From Salminus brasiliensis (taxonomy: Eukaryota; Chordata; Actinopteri; Characiformes; Bryconidae), in NCBI RefSeq assembly GCF_030463535.1, contig NC_132899.1:17523490-17587489 (forward strand): a stretch of DNA of 64,000 nt, given 5' to 3'. Within the stretch, counting starts at the first letter, position 1. The number at the start of each line of letters is the position of its first letter. The translations under genes were made by a program, and so were the position numbers. This document shows, piece after piece, positions 10,901-24,000 of the stretch. Under the pieces are notes generated by a model, which saw nothing but the letters and a program-made list of their open reading frames with translations, ran no database searches and had not been told where the DNA came from.

Positions 10901-13900
10901 TTTGTCTTAACCTTATTTGAGACTGAAAATATTGTATCAAAAAAATGGTCAAAAAACTGGCACCATCCTAAAACTGGAATCCCTAGCATCTTCAGCCTTC
11001 TCCGATATGCAAACTTTAGTCCTGCAAGGCTCAGTATGATGTAGGGGCATCATACATGATAGAAACTGAAACACTGAAGTCAGAGAAGAAGAAACCACAA
11101 CTAATGCTTTTGCAAAACCATTGACAGGAAGGTGTATTCTATTTCAGTGCATTACAACAACATACATATTGTTTTATATACACTATATGTCCAAATGTTT
11201 GTGGATACGCCTTCATAGAATGCCTTTAGCTACTTTAAGTTGCACCCATTGCTGACACACGTGCAAATGCACACACAGCTTGTCTAGTCCCTGTAGACAC
11301 GCATAGAATAGAAGAAAAAAGTAGGACTCCAGGACAGAAAAACATGACTATATTGGGGGTTTCATCTAATACTTTTTGGATTAGTAGAGACAGTTACTCC
11401 AACAAAAGCAGGATAAACTCTAACACTCTTGATTTTGGTCCCAATACAATTTGGTGTCCCAATACTTTGTCCAAAAAACTTTCCACAACAAATTTACTGT
11501 GTAATCTGTTCATATTTGTAGTGTTTTTGTTGAACCTGTATAATTTGTGTTTTAAGAACATTTAATAACTGCTCCGTCTCCCCTTATGCCACTCTATACA
11601 AAAAAAAAACAAAAATAATAATAATCTAAAATCACAGCTAAGATTTTAAAAACAGTACATGTGTCCTTTCTGACCTTTAACTGCTCTTCTGAGACGACGA
11701 GCAATTGGTGAGAACCTTGCATGTCAGGGCTGCGGGCAAGATCATGTGCCACCTCTAACGGTTCAGGCAATGGCGCACCCCTCCCATCCAAAACTGCCAA
11801 GCCTACAACTGGAGCGCGATGCATCAGCTGGATCTCTTTAGCTAAGGGGGGAAAGCAGAGAAAAAGAGAATGAGACAGAAAAAAGGAGGGGGGGGGGGGA
11901 AGGAAGACAAAAGAAAAAAGAAAAAGTACGCTTTTGTTTTTAATCTTTAGTTTTACTTTTTTTTTTTTACCTCCATGAGCTGTCAGCTGATCATCCATTC
12001 TTCGTTCTACAGGAGGGAGACGCAGCATGTAGGCATAGACAGCACCACCATTGGTCCCCGCCCACAGGGAGGGTGTGCTTTGGGAGCCTATAAAAGTGAT
12101 GGTTGTATCCTTTACATATTGTGAAAATTTGAAGCATAGCAGGACAATCATGTAAAGTTATTCCAAGATACTTTTTCAAAGGCAGAATCTATCCAGCATA
12201 TTGTTAGCTTACTGTCACTGAGGAACGTGTCAGCAAAGTAGAGGGTCCTGACAAGACCAGTAAAAGAGTCATCAGCAGAGCGAGCTTCAATCTTCCTCTG
12301 GACTGGTGCCAGCTCCATTTCATGCAGAGCCTCTGCCTCTAACCGTGCATTTATTTCCTGCAGCTATAGCCAGAACACAAACATGCTGTGAGTGAATCCT
12401 GTTTTCTAGAATGATTGTGCTACATCCAGTACTTTTGGGAGGAGAGAGGAATGAGGTGGGTTGGTACTCGTCCAACATCCTGATCTCAAACACTCTTGTT
12501 GCTGAATGCAATCAAATCTTCACAGCAATACTCAAAGTAGACAGCTTTCCCTAGTGTGTAGAGACAATTACTTTTACAAAAGAGAAACTTAAAATATCCT
12601 TAATTTAAAAAGGTGATAATAAATAAGCAGGTGTCCCAATACTTTTGTCCATATAGTGTCCTCCTAAGTTTTACTAACGCAACCGAGAGAGAAAACTACC
12701 TTGGCAGCATTGGTGGGATTGTGTTTGCGCATAGAGACCCGGCTGCGTCGAATTCGACGAAATGACTGGCGTAGAGACTTCTTAATGGACTTCACTCTAG
12801 ACAACGGCCCTTCTAGCGCCACCTGGTCATTGGGGTTAAGAGTGCACCTGTAACAGGACAGTTTTGTAAGAATCACATCTTAAATCAATGGAATAATATA
12901 ATGGTCAAGTAAGAATGTAAGAATTGTCGAAGGCTTTCTATCTAAAATATTTACTGCATTTAGAATTAAATAAAAAGCACAACTCACTTGACCAGGACAT
13001 TGTTCTTTTGCAGGTAGTCATAGACACCAAAACCATGGCTGGTCCCAAAGGCCACCAATTTCCACTCTGAATGCAAGGCAATTGCTGTGACCACTGCAGG
13101 GGGCTGGCACTGCACCAAAGCAAAAGGCTGAAATCCTGGGGGAAATGTTACGGGCACCTCCCGGAGGTCCAGACGTGCCTGGCCCTTCCAGCGGAAGCCT
13201 TCTTGACCCTGCAGCAGGTCCACTACCGTGGCTTCCACTGTCTGCTCAGCTGCCTCATCGTTCATCTCCAGCACTAGGATCTGAGAGACAGTTTCCAGTT
13301 ACAGAAGGCAATGGAAGGTCAGTGATAACATGTAAGGATTGATGATTAGTGATTTAAACCAAGCTAATGATTCCCATGGTTAGAAGTTACAAAGAGTTTC
13401 TACCATCAGAGCAGCACACAGAGAAAAGTAGGCTGTAATGTGTGTCAACTACACCAATTAAACTCATTCAATCTGATTTCTGTCTCAATATTCTGTTTAA
13501 ATAAATGAAGCCTGTGCTCCATAAACAAATAGAAATACAATTTAAATACATTTATGCCAATCAAAACAACTTACTTGTCCTGCAGTACCTGCTACAGTCA
13601 GGTAACCACTATATTTACACAGATGGATTTTCTGGATGCCAAGCCGGGGGTCATCACTGTATGGATCAAAGCAGCCCACCTAAAATACAATAAGAACAAG
13701 AAACAAGAAAAATCTTACCCTACGCTGGCCTTAAACTCACACTACAGTGAGAGCACTTTAGCTGATATCTAATTACTAAAGAACCGCAGACAGATTGTGG
13801 ACCTTGCGAAATGGTGGCCACTCGCCCTCAGTGCCCTGGTTCATGTTGTCATTGGGATCAGTGTCTGTGTGGAAAACCATAGCTGTGCTCAGCTTGTATA

Positions 13901-15873
13901 TGGGGTAGAGGCACACCCCCGAGGCATCCCAGAAACGCACTGTTCCGTCTTCATGCCTAGAGAGAGGAAGCAAAAAATTTCAATGTGCTTAACGCATAGC
14001 AGGTTTGGCAGGTGTGCCTGTTTCTCATACCGAAGACATTGCAAAATCTCAGTATGCTTTCATGGAATGCCCTGGAAGCTCTTTGTGATTTCACCTAAAT
14101 TCTCTTCATGTGCCTTATACTTTCCTTGAAAGTGCACATTTGGTTGTGTCCAATTAAAGTGTTGCACAATAGAACAAGGAAGAGTCGTGGTACTTTTTCA
14201 TTAAACCATAACTAGGCAAGCGTTTATTAATAACAAAACCCAATCTTTAGGGCAGAGAAAAACTACACTGTTGGGTTTTCATGTGTCCATTTTTTAATAA
14301 CTCTAAAACATGTTAGTAAAAGAAGTCAAGAATGGGACCTGCAGACCACTTACCCGGTCAGCAACAGGTCTCTCTGAGGCGGGTCTGGGGCAAGGTTCTG
14401 TCCTCCGTTTATTGGCCAAGGCTACAAAGAGATCAAATAAAAGCAAAGCAAAAAACAAAACATCTATCAGAGGTCTCTTCACTAGCATGTTCTAGTCAAT
14501 TTACTGTATTACATGCAAACCTTTATTGAGTAGTGCGTGTTCTGCAGCTTGCCAGCAGCCTGGACTCTCTCCCACAGTTTAAGTGGAATGGAGGAGACAT
14601 GGTGAGAGCAGGTGATTGCGGAGCAGTGCAGTGGGACCAAGTATGGGGTTTGGATCACGGGCCATCCATCACTCTGCAGATCTACCACCACCAGCTCCTC
14701 TTCCACCAACACCACCAGAGCACTGGGATCCCCTGCAGAGCAAAAACCATATACTCAATCATTAATAAAAGCCTTGAGCTAAGCCTGAACTTGAAGAAAA
14801 TAGATGAAGGCAGCAATGAGTCCACCATTGTGTGCAATATTCTGTGCCTCTATGAACAGATGCTGCAAAAGTGTAAATGGCTGTTAATCAACATACAATC
14901 ACTCATACAGGTATAGAGATATATATCTACCTCTATGGCGCTCTCCATCTCTGATGACAAAGAAGTCTATAATGCGGGAAGTGAAGTCCAGTGCTACATG
15001 CGTCTTGCTGTGTATGACAGAAATACAATGTCTGTCTCCATAGCTGGCCCTTGGCATACCACCACTAAAGATGAGGAACGGGGGACTGTAAACAACAAGA
15101 TGGGAAAAATTGATCACACAGTAAAGAACTGCAATCTTTGAAACAGTATAGTAATAATGAGTATACTAAACCTGTGCAAATTGTCTATACACTTTGTGGG
15201 GAAAAAAATAAATATGTACCTAAAAAAAAAGTGATAATGCTAAACAAACTGGAATTTAAAGAGTGGAAAATATGAGCCTTCCAGTAGGGGTTAAAAATTA
15301 ACTTGAAATGGGTGAGTCACACTGTTCTAGTTAACAACATAGCAAGCAAACACACCTGTGCCAGGTCCACAATGATTAGAAGAGACAGACACACACACAC
15401 ACAAACTCAAACTCAAACAGACTCACCCTTGTCGTGTTGATATTTGTAGAATTTTGGAAATGGCCTTGCATGGGAAGGAGCCTGAAAACAGTAAGGGAGA
15501 AATTTTAGAAGGAGAACTCACAGAACAATATACATTCCCAGAGTAAAAAAACATGTTAGTTAAAAAAAATGTAGTTAAACAATAGTCTTTTGATATAATG
15601 TTTATGAGGGTATTTTACCATAAGGGGTCTCCTGTTTCTCTGGTTCAGTCTGTGGATCCTTTCCGGTTACCGTCCAGTGGCAATAGCTGCCATCGCTATG
15701 GGAACTAAGAATGTTTCCTCCATCCTCCATCCACCACACACTCTCCAGCTGCTGCAAGAAGAACCAATAAGTGTCATTTTTAGGAGGACAGCAAGGTTCA
15801 TGTATATGTTTTTTTTTACTCTTAAAAGCAGAGGCAGCTCCAAAAAAAACAACAAAAAAAAATACAAAAAAAA

Positions 15874-15952
<79 letters not shown>

Positions 15953-18900
15953 CTTAAATGGTAACCAAAATAATATACATGCTATGTGCAGCTTTCCAGA
16001 ACCTTAAGTTATGAAATGGACCAACTGTAAGGTATTCACCCTCCCTCCCAAACAGTACGTCATGCCAGATTTTTGCTATTTAAGCCATTTTGAAGAAAAT
16101 CCTGGAAAATCATGTGAGCACTCTTTCCAGTTGCTAATGTTAACATAATTCTTTTTGTATCTGCTGACCTCAGCAAGGTAGATAAAAATCCAGTGCTGGG
16201 TGTAGTTATGTCTGTATCATCCAAGCAAAGAAAAACAACACAATAGAAGTCTGGGAAATATAGTAACATTAACAACAGTATGTTAGTGTTCAGAAATCTC
16301 TTAAAACTTAAGTCACAGCCATTTCTCCTTAAGTTCTCTTTCAATAGTTCGCCATACCTGTGTTCCCAGGAAGTGCTGAATGGCACACCGACGATCCAGG
16401 TCCCAAAGAACCATCAGGCCTCGACTATAGCCTATCAAGACCTGCCGGGGGTTCAGAGGGTTTTCTTGTAGCGCCTCCACACACTCCAGGTTCCTGCGGC
16501 CCACATATTCTTCTGGAACTCTGGGAGAAGAGCATTGACCGATTTTGAGAGAATAAAATGTAAGGCATGTAAAAGTGTTGCATAAGGTTATTCCAGCTGA
16601 ACTATTTGATACCCACAAGGACAAGTACAAAAAAGGTACAACCAAGTAATGAGCAGGTCAGAAAAATGATTATTTTCTGTTGCATCCAAGAAACATGTAC
16701 AATGGCGTCTGGAAGTCTGAAAATGCTAATAAAAATGATTCTATTTTGCATTATTTGTTATTGATTAAGTTTATTAAATGACAATCTGAATGAAAAGCTT
16801 AAAAACTTAAACATATAAATGCTTCTTTTGAGTATCTCAAATTAGTGGTGGGACAAAGTAAAATCAATCAATTTCATCACAAAATGACACATTAGTATAC
16901 AGAGAACTCAACCTGTGCATAATTTGTTTAACTGAATTCTTTGGAGTGCAGATGGACATGTTGAATAAAACCATTGTGCTGACTGTGTATGCTTAGTATG
17001 CTTTTTTGAATGTGGAATCAAAAGGTTATTTTGCCCTTTCCAATCTATAAAAACATTTTCACAAGGTTTCATCAAATATCATCAAATCCTCAAAACATTG
17101 TTCCACAATATACTGGACAGTAGAGACAGTTACTCCAAAAAAAAAAAAAAAAAAAAAAGCAGGATGAACCATTGATCATATCAGCTCAAAAACATCGGCC
17201 AAAGCCATAGAATATAAAACCGTTTCTTTCCAGGCTTACATTTTAAAGTGTCACAGATTTTTTAAAGAGGTCTTCGTGTTTGGCTTTAAATCAAGCTGTT
17301 TATCTGCACTAAAAATGCATTACACCAAAAGTTAGGGACCTCTTACCTTATAAACATGCTCTTAATTAATACTGAATAATTCCCACAAAATCCTCTCAAA
17401 TAAATAATTGAATGTAACTGAAAAATATGCAAATGAAAACCAGGTTGCGTTGATAGAGACGTCAACCCACCTGCTCTGGACATCCTCCACACTGATGTTG
17501 TTCTCCTCTAGCTCCCTGAAACCTGGCACCTCCACTACAAAGACATGGCCACCTTCAGTGCCCAGGAGAAGCAGCTCACCTGAAGAGTGGGCCAGGACGG
17601 CAGTTACTCGCGTCACACTAGGAATGGCACTGCCATAGAAAATACAGGGGTAAACATAAGTTAATTATTTGGAAAATAATTTCAATCATTGCTTAATTAC
17701 TATGTGATAGAATATATATATGGGTGGATTTCAACTCTTTTCCATGACTTCCTCTGACTTCACCTTTTAGTGTATCATCATAATGGAAGAGTTTCAGCGG
17801 TGTCTAGATGTGTATGAGTCAGTGTATCTGAGTAGGTGCCTCAGTGTGGGTGTGGACATGTGCTTATGCCTTGGCTCACAGCCTCAGTGTCTTCATGGAT
17901 AGAAATGTGACATACCTGCCACTGTAAGGCATTACAAACTGTCTGTGTTTGACCACATCTGACTCACCCAGGAGGACCAGTGAGTGTAAAGCGTCCTATC
18001 TCCAGCAGCTCTGACACACCTTTATGAGCTCGAAGTGTCCACATGTGCAGACTATTGTCATCCAATAAGGTAACCAGCTCAACCTACACACACATTGAAG
18101 GGAGTGGGTAAACACAGTTATCTGGGATAGTAAAAAAAAAAAAGGTTGCAAAGAGAATACATGCGGTCACACAAAGACGTGTAGTTTTTGACTTTTTGAT
18201 ACAACTTGAATCTTGCTGTTTTTTTACATTGTGTCAAAATTTCATGATGAATGCACTGAAAATGACTAATTAATTGAATTAAATGTTTACATTAACTTCC
18301 ATTCAAAATGAAGAAGGGTTTTCCAATTGCTGTACAGATGCATTTTGGGAGATAGAAGGTCTATACACAGAGTAGGAAAGAAAGCAACATAGAGTAGCTC
18401 AAAACCTTACCTGGCGTGGGAGAAAGTGCACCTGTGTAACTGCAGCATTCTCATCATGCAACCCCATAAACTCAACTCCTGGAGCTCCATAGCTTAGAGA
18501 GGGTTAAGTGAACCAACTACATCAAATACCATGAAAGAAGTACAGATGTCAAAAACTTTGCATATATAAGAAGGAGGAACATTTTGCAGACTAACAAGAG
18601 TATGCCCGTTTCAGGAAGCCGCAAAGACTACGGATCCAAAACAATGACAAAGAGAGATGCCGCTAATTAGGCACTTTAGTGTTAATACAGTTAAGCCCAA
18701 GAACATAGCCTGGTTACACTAAAAAGAGAATAACTGATATTGTGTGCACTACTAAAGCTGGCTGCTCTGCAGTTTCTGACAGCCATTGCGCAATTCCGTG
18801 GGAAAGCAGGTAGAGCACAGTACTCCTAGGTGTGTCAAACAGTGAGTAGTGGAGGAAACAAAAATGCACCAGGCAGAAATCTACCATTACACCCTGTAAG

Positions 18901-19382
18901 TTTAAAATCAGTCTCAGAGAGTAGAATAGATCTGAAGGGATTTCTGAGACATTCCAGCTTAGGCAAAACGTTGGCTCAGCAAAGCACAGCACTGCATACT
19001 GACACTTTTCCTGTGGCACAGATCACATAGGATACAGTTTGATGGCTCCGGATCTGGTACCAATGGCCAGGAGCTCCAGACTGGGACTGAAGCCCAGAGC
19101 ACTCGGTTGGTGGGGGAAGCCATGCTCTACAGTCTGGACAAAGGAGAGATGGACAAAGGGAGGGAGAGTGTTAAGAGCTTAGGAGAAGTAGTCATTTAAA
19201 TATTAAGCGAGAAAGCGCAGCTGACAAAATACTAACTTTGACATCAATACTTGACGTCAACAAAACAAAACAAGGCGTTAGCTATAATGATGTGTGTGTT
19301 AAATCACCTTATTGAACTGGTAGAGCTCTTGCTTGAGTTTGTCCCTCTGAGAGTCATGCCCATGTCGCCGGAATCTCTTCAT
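7988..19382 (-). CDS. llgl2: Lethal giant larvae homolog 2 (LLGL scribble cell polarity complex component), 24 coding exons
   Basis: Exons in transcript order: 19308-19382, 19036-19133, 18411-18492, 17968-18083, 17471-17629, 16358-16520, 15619-15751, 15427-15481, 14931-15085, 14521-14732, 14354-14421, 13803-13956, 13575-13679, 12988-13280, 12700-12847, 12213-12363, 11971-12087, 11675-11841, 10556-10820, 10278-10440, 10100-10128, 9429-9476, 8916-8955, 7988-8012. Every junction keeps frame, giving 1006 aa (human LLGL2 is about 1020). The protein is a WD40 double-propeller scaffold that acts at the basolateral cortex and opposes the Par6/aPKC complex. Marker segments are [32 protein letters not shown] and [19 protein letters not shown], all closer to LLGL2 than to LLGL1. 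The aPKC cluster [17 protein letters not shown] holds serines near 647, 651, 658 and 661. The start is [10 protein letters not shown]. The donor of exon 13803-13956 (GTCCAC) is weak, and the last four short exons are less certain. Confidence 0.96.
11174..11480. mobile_element. MITE family A, short copy in an llgl2 intron
   Basis: The left end reads tatgtccaaatgtttgtgga and the right end ggtgtcccaatactttgtcc. Reversed, the right end begins GGACAAAGTATTGGGACACC, an imperfect inverted terminal repeat. Internal text (agacagttactccaacaaaa) is shared with the copies at 61.8-62.5 kb and 19.8-20.2 kb, but the centre is deleted, leaving about 300 bp. Confidence 0.75.
12400..12660. mobile_element. MITE family A, truncated copy in an llgl2 intron
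   Basis: The right end reads gtgtcccaatacttttgtcc followed by atatagtg, matching the family-A terminus. The body contains gatttgattgc- and ggatgttgga-type segments (on the reverse strand) shared with the 19.8-kb and 61.8-kb copies. The other terminus is missing near 12400, about 40 bp from the exon at 12213-12363. Confidence 0.7.
15880..15947. repeat. (TA)n microsatellite
   Basis: An uninterrupted AT dinucleotide run of about 68 bp in an llgl2 intron, preceded by an A-rich stretch from 15840. Confidence 0.98.
17110..17175. mobile_element. MITE family A fragment with poly(A) run
   Basis: The text cagtagagacagttactcc matches the internal part of family A and is followed by an A-run (about 17138-17158) and gcaggatgaac, as in the copy near 11390. 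No terminal repeat remains. Confidence 0.5.
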
Positions 19383-19627
19383 TCTCCCGGGACAATCAAG
19401 GGCCTCACACTGCCCTCTGACCTTCTCTCACCTACCAGACATACCGGAGAAGGCAAACACAGAGGAAGGGATAAAGACAACAAAGGAATCGATCACATTA
19501 TCTTTCCACAAACTACAAAATAAACAATAATAAATAAAAAAATTTTAAAAACAAAGTACACAAGAATGTGCAACAAGAACACAATCAGCCTGCCTGGAAT
19601 TAATTTCACTGCCCTTTTAACCCATTT

Positions 19628-19800
19628 ATTCATCATCATCATCATCATCATCATCATCTTATCTACTTCTTCCTGGTTAGCAGGTAGAGAGCCTACCCGG
19701 AATCAAAGGATCATTAAGTGCAAGGCAGGAATACCCCCTGGACAGGGTGCTACTCCATCGCAGGACACAGCACACATTCACCAACATACCCACACCCGGG
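19628..19800. repeat. (ATC)n tract plus fish dispersed repeat
   Basis: A catcatcatcat run at 19629-19658 is followed by tggacagggtgctactccat and cgcaggacacagcacacatt, wording I recognise as a common fish dispersed repeat. It lies just upstream of the llgl2 ATG exon. Class not determined. Confidence 0.6.
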
Positions 19801-19804
19801 GTAT

Positions 19805-20232
19805 CCTGCTTTTGTTTTGAGTAACTCTCTCTACTGTCCAGAGGCTTTCTACTAGATTTTGGAGCCTTGATATGGATTTGATTTAATTCAGCGACTAAAG
19901 CATCAGTCAGGATGTTGGATGATCTCCATTCCACCTCATCTCCAACTCATGCCAAAAGTATTGAATGGAGCACCATTATTCCCTGAGAACACAGATCAAT
20001 GTTTGATCTCAAGGGTCTTTACACCCCTCCAGCCAACACCTGGCATTAGGCATAGTGCCTACAGGTTCAGGTATATCTGCTCTAGAGTGTCCTATTCTAT
20101 TGGCCACACTTCTCTACAGGGGCTAAACTAGCTATGTGTGTGCGTGCATTTGGACATCTATGTCCACAATGGATGCAACTTAAAGTATCTGAATGCATTC
20201 GTTAGAGGGGTTGTCCACAAACATTTATACAA
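19805..20232. mobile_element. MITE family A copy
   Basis: Shares long stretches with the 61.8-62.5-kb copy in the same orientation, for example aggctttctactagattttg at about 19841, tcaggatgttggatgatc at about 19907, and ggatgcaacttaaagta near 20170. The right end is ttgtccacaaacatttatac, a decayed terminus. The left terminus is eroded. Confidence 0.75.
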
Positions 20233-20972
20233 AAAAACGTTCAAGTGCCTAGGAGTTTTGCACAGTTTTTGTACCTTTGAGGTTACAAACATTCCTCAAA
20301 TAGATAACATGACAAATACCAGACCACAAATGAACAAAGGTGTTTTATGAAGTTCAGAGCAGAAACAAGGATAAAACAGTGTATGTGATTTAAAAAAAAG
20401 ATGGTCAAGGGGAAAGAATTCCGGAGGAGGGGCTACAGGCTGTTGACTGAAACTCTCCCTCCTACTGTTCTGTCTCTCACTCTCAGCTCCCCCCTCCCAA
20501 TGGACTGCCAGTTTCATAGACGAACGGGGGGCTGGAGGTCAGTGCGGTTTCAACTGAAGCACCTTTTGTTCTCCTGGAGCAAGGAGCTAAGCCCCACTCT
20601 GCGACAAACAGCAGCTGATGAAAACACCTGTTGCACTGAGAAAATGTTTGAAAGAGAGTCTGTTTCAGGAGGATAGACTGGAGAAGAGCCACCAGCTTTC
20701 CCTCATCTAAACCTATTCAACAAATTGCAATCTGAACCACTGGACATCAAAAACTATTAACTCTAATCTTTAAACATAAGGACCCCTGAAGTTTATCAAA
20801 AGACCTTGCGTTAAACACTCCACATCTGTCACGGCAACAAAAAGGACAGCCATGGTGACCACAACGTTTACGTGGAGGCCTAGCTGTTCTGCTCTTCGCA
20901 GCACAGAGTAGCATGAGTAAGGACTGCCAGAGAATGCAGGGAAAATTCCAGTGAAGGAAAAACAGAAAAGGG

Positions 20973-20973
20973 G

Positions 20974-21006
<33 letters not shown>
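20973..21006. repeat. Poly(A) tract
   Basis: About 33 consecutive A residues in llgl2 intron 1. It may be the tail of a retroposed copy, but no recognisable body or target duplication is seen. Confidence 0.9.
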
Positions 21007-21007
<1 letters not shown>

Positions 21008-24000
21008 ACTTCACATGACATGAAAAGTCACATGATGTCAACTTGAAAAGGACCGTGAAACACATAATTTAAAGTGTAAATGACTAAAATTATAGCTTTG
21101 CCTGAAGGTCAAAGTTTAACCTTTTATTGCACCCTCAACATTCATCAACAAAGCCAGGTTGACGAACAATGCCTGAGAAAAAAAGCTACGGTTCTATGAA
21201 CTACTTTTTTGGTACTTTTTAGCATTTTTCTTTCCTCAGTTGCTCAGTTCAACCCGCTCACATATTTGTGCAGTTATTCATATTATTAACCAAACACATT
21301 TAGTCATCATCAGGCATGAGGCTGCTCCCGGCTCCAGGGCCAGCACTCACGTCCTCATTCAGCAGAGGGGACAAAGCCAGAGGGAGGTAAAGGGCCTGGA
21401 GAGGGCAACCAGGCAGAAAGGGCCTCTGTGAACCTCAGCTTAGGGGACAATAACAGAGTGGGAGGTCTTCTACTTAAGAATATTCTCGGCCTCTGCAGCC
21501 ATTTAGAAAACTCACAGTGGGAGACCTGAAGCAGAGGGACTGGAGACGGAAAAGAGGGGAGAAATGGACTATTGGTTATGCTGAAAGAATGCATGGTAGA
21601 AACTTTGTTGTACTCATTTTACTCTTTGATGGTCCTTCAAGGGGTAAACACCAAAACAGCACACACCTAGTCCTGTGTAGTACTACTCCACTAAACTGAG
21701 TTATAATAAAGACCCTCATAAAAAACCAGTAAGACATGCTGAAATCTTTGGTGTGTTTTTTTTACTGTTTACTATAGTCAGTTTTTTCAGTAATTTTCTT
21801 TTTCCAAAATTAATTGAATATTTGCCAATGTAATAAGCAGATTACTCTGTTATTAATAGTCATTGCTGACAGCTCTATTAGTGTTGCTTAAAAATGTTTA
21901 GCTCTTGAGGAGGTTATTTAACAAAAGGGAGTTTATGTAGGAGGGAAAGACTATGCACTGCTAAATTAGTGGTCTGAGGCCCAAGCAGGGAGGACTAATT
22001 ACTCTGTACTTTAGTGTTGCAGCAGCAGTTTAGACATCTGGGCCTACAGAGCCAATGCAGAATTCACACCACTAAATAGGTGCTCCACATAGCTTTTCAC
22101 CCAATTAGCTAATCAACATACTGACTGGTAGATTCCTTATGTCTGGGCTGCTCTTAACTCCTCAGTGTATCTAAAGCAAGAAAAGCACTCAAAGCTTTGA
22201 AATTATAGAGGTAGACATAACCTTTCAGCATATTTCCATGTAGGCTGGAGTGTCAACAAAGGGTTTGTTTTTCAAAACATGAACCAGAAAGTATTTTTTG
22301 TAATTACACAGAAAGAAAGGATCATGCATTACTCTGAAGAGTCACTTTCACCAGCATTCTTAGACCAGAGATAAAATCAGAGGTTGTACTGAGAAATCAA
22401 TAGTCACGAGGACACCTGCTGGACAGGTCGTGAGAGGTGACCTTGTATGACGATAAGACAAACACCACCCACATCCTCATGTTACACCATCTTGTTTAAC
22501 TGCCACTATGCAAAACTGTGCCTTGGCACATTTTTCTATGATCAGGTAAAACTAAGAATCACCAGTTTAATCAATTGAAGTAGCTACAAAAAAAGACAGT
22601 GGCTTAAAAAAAAACAAAAAGGAAGAGAGTTCTTTTCATGTCACCTGTTACAACAGCAACAAGCAGGAACACGAGGACCTAAAAGTGAAAGTGGGTGAAA
22701 CACAGCCACTCCCAATTTCATTGCTTTGTGCTGAAAAGTAGGTCCATATATTTAAGACCAGACAAGAAGTTGCTTAATCATTACGGTTGATAATTATTTG
22801 CAGTAGCTCAACTACGGTCATAATTCCAGGAACCTGGCACCCATTCTTGGTGACAAAGTAGCTTCTATTGTGGATTACAGCACTTTATATGCATAAGACG
22901 TTTAAATGTGCATATTAAATAAAAGACACGGTGAGTCAGCGACGGACTAGAAAGGGGCGTGTGCCATTACAAAAAGTTTGGGAAATCCTGCATTGAGTTA
23001 CAGTGTTTATCAAGACCCGACTGTCCTCTACAACTCTGATATCACTGCATTCTTGGCATAGTGCTGCACTGAACTAGTAAAAGTGATCTTGGGTGAAGAC
23101 AAAAATCACAACCTGTCCTAACACGAGACGCACTATCAGTGGACCTCTCCGGTTTGATCTAGTTCCTTAGAATCAGGCTCACACCAAGACAATCCAATGA
23201 CAAATACGGAAACCATTTAGGTGGAATCACTGGTATGATGAAGATCAGTTATTCCATATACTGTAAACCACACTACAAGACACTTGTTTAGTATTCTGTC
23301 TGCGTCAGCTTGTTATATGTCAACTCTTAGGTTGACAATGGCAGCAAACTCAGCTTTAGATGATTAACAATAAAGCTATTACTACAAAATCTCCCACATT
23401 GTGATGTTGAGCAGTCCAGCCCATTCAAAGCAGAATCCACTCTCAGCTTCCCATTCAAATGAAAAACTATATATTAAAAAGTCTAATACACTATTTTAGA
23501 ACTGTAGACAACAGGTGAAGGTAATCTTTAACAGAACCTTGGTTCAGTTGAGAGCATGCAAAGCTAGCAAACAGGTGACTAACGCTGGACATGAGGATTT
23601 ATCACAGTATCAGGAATGCATTTGGCTAACAAAATTTAGACAGCTCCAACAAGGACATGGGGAGAGGATGTGGAAGTGTGGAAGTAGGCAACTTCCTCCA
23701 TTTCTCACAGGCCAGCATGAGGCTCTATTCTTAGTGATAACTCCCTTCACACTCACTGTCAACTGGTCCGACCCGAAGCTACCCTGGAAGTGCGAAGCCC
23801 TCATTTATCCGCTCTTCTTCCTCTCTACATTCCCCTCTCAGATAAACAAAACTAAGAGCAGCCACTGGGTGTGGTTCACAGGACGTCAGTCCCCAGGCTC
23901 ACCCCCTTCCTGTCTTCTCTGAGAAAAAGAATGAGATTAAATGTAGGTGCGAGAGAAATCTCTCAAACAATTTAACTAAGCGAAAACAACAGCAATTGGC

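Noticed and set aside
15677-16007. Open frames rich in Tyr-Ile repeats
   Set aside because: They are translations of the (TA)n microsatellite and flanking exon antisense.
23515-23922. 135-aa plus-strand open frame
   Set aside because: No recognisable family, no splice context or promoter, and it lies inside llgl2 intron 1.
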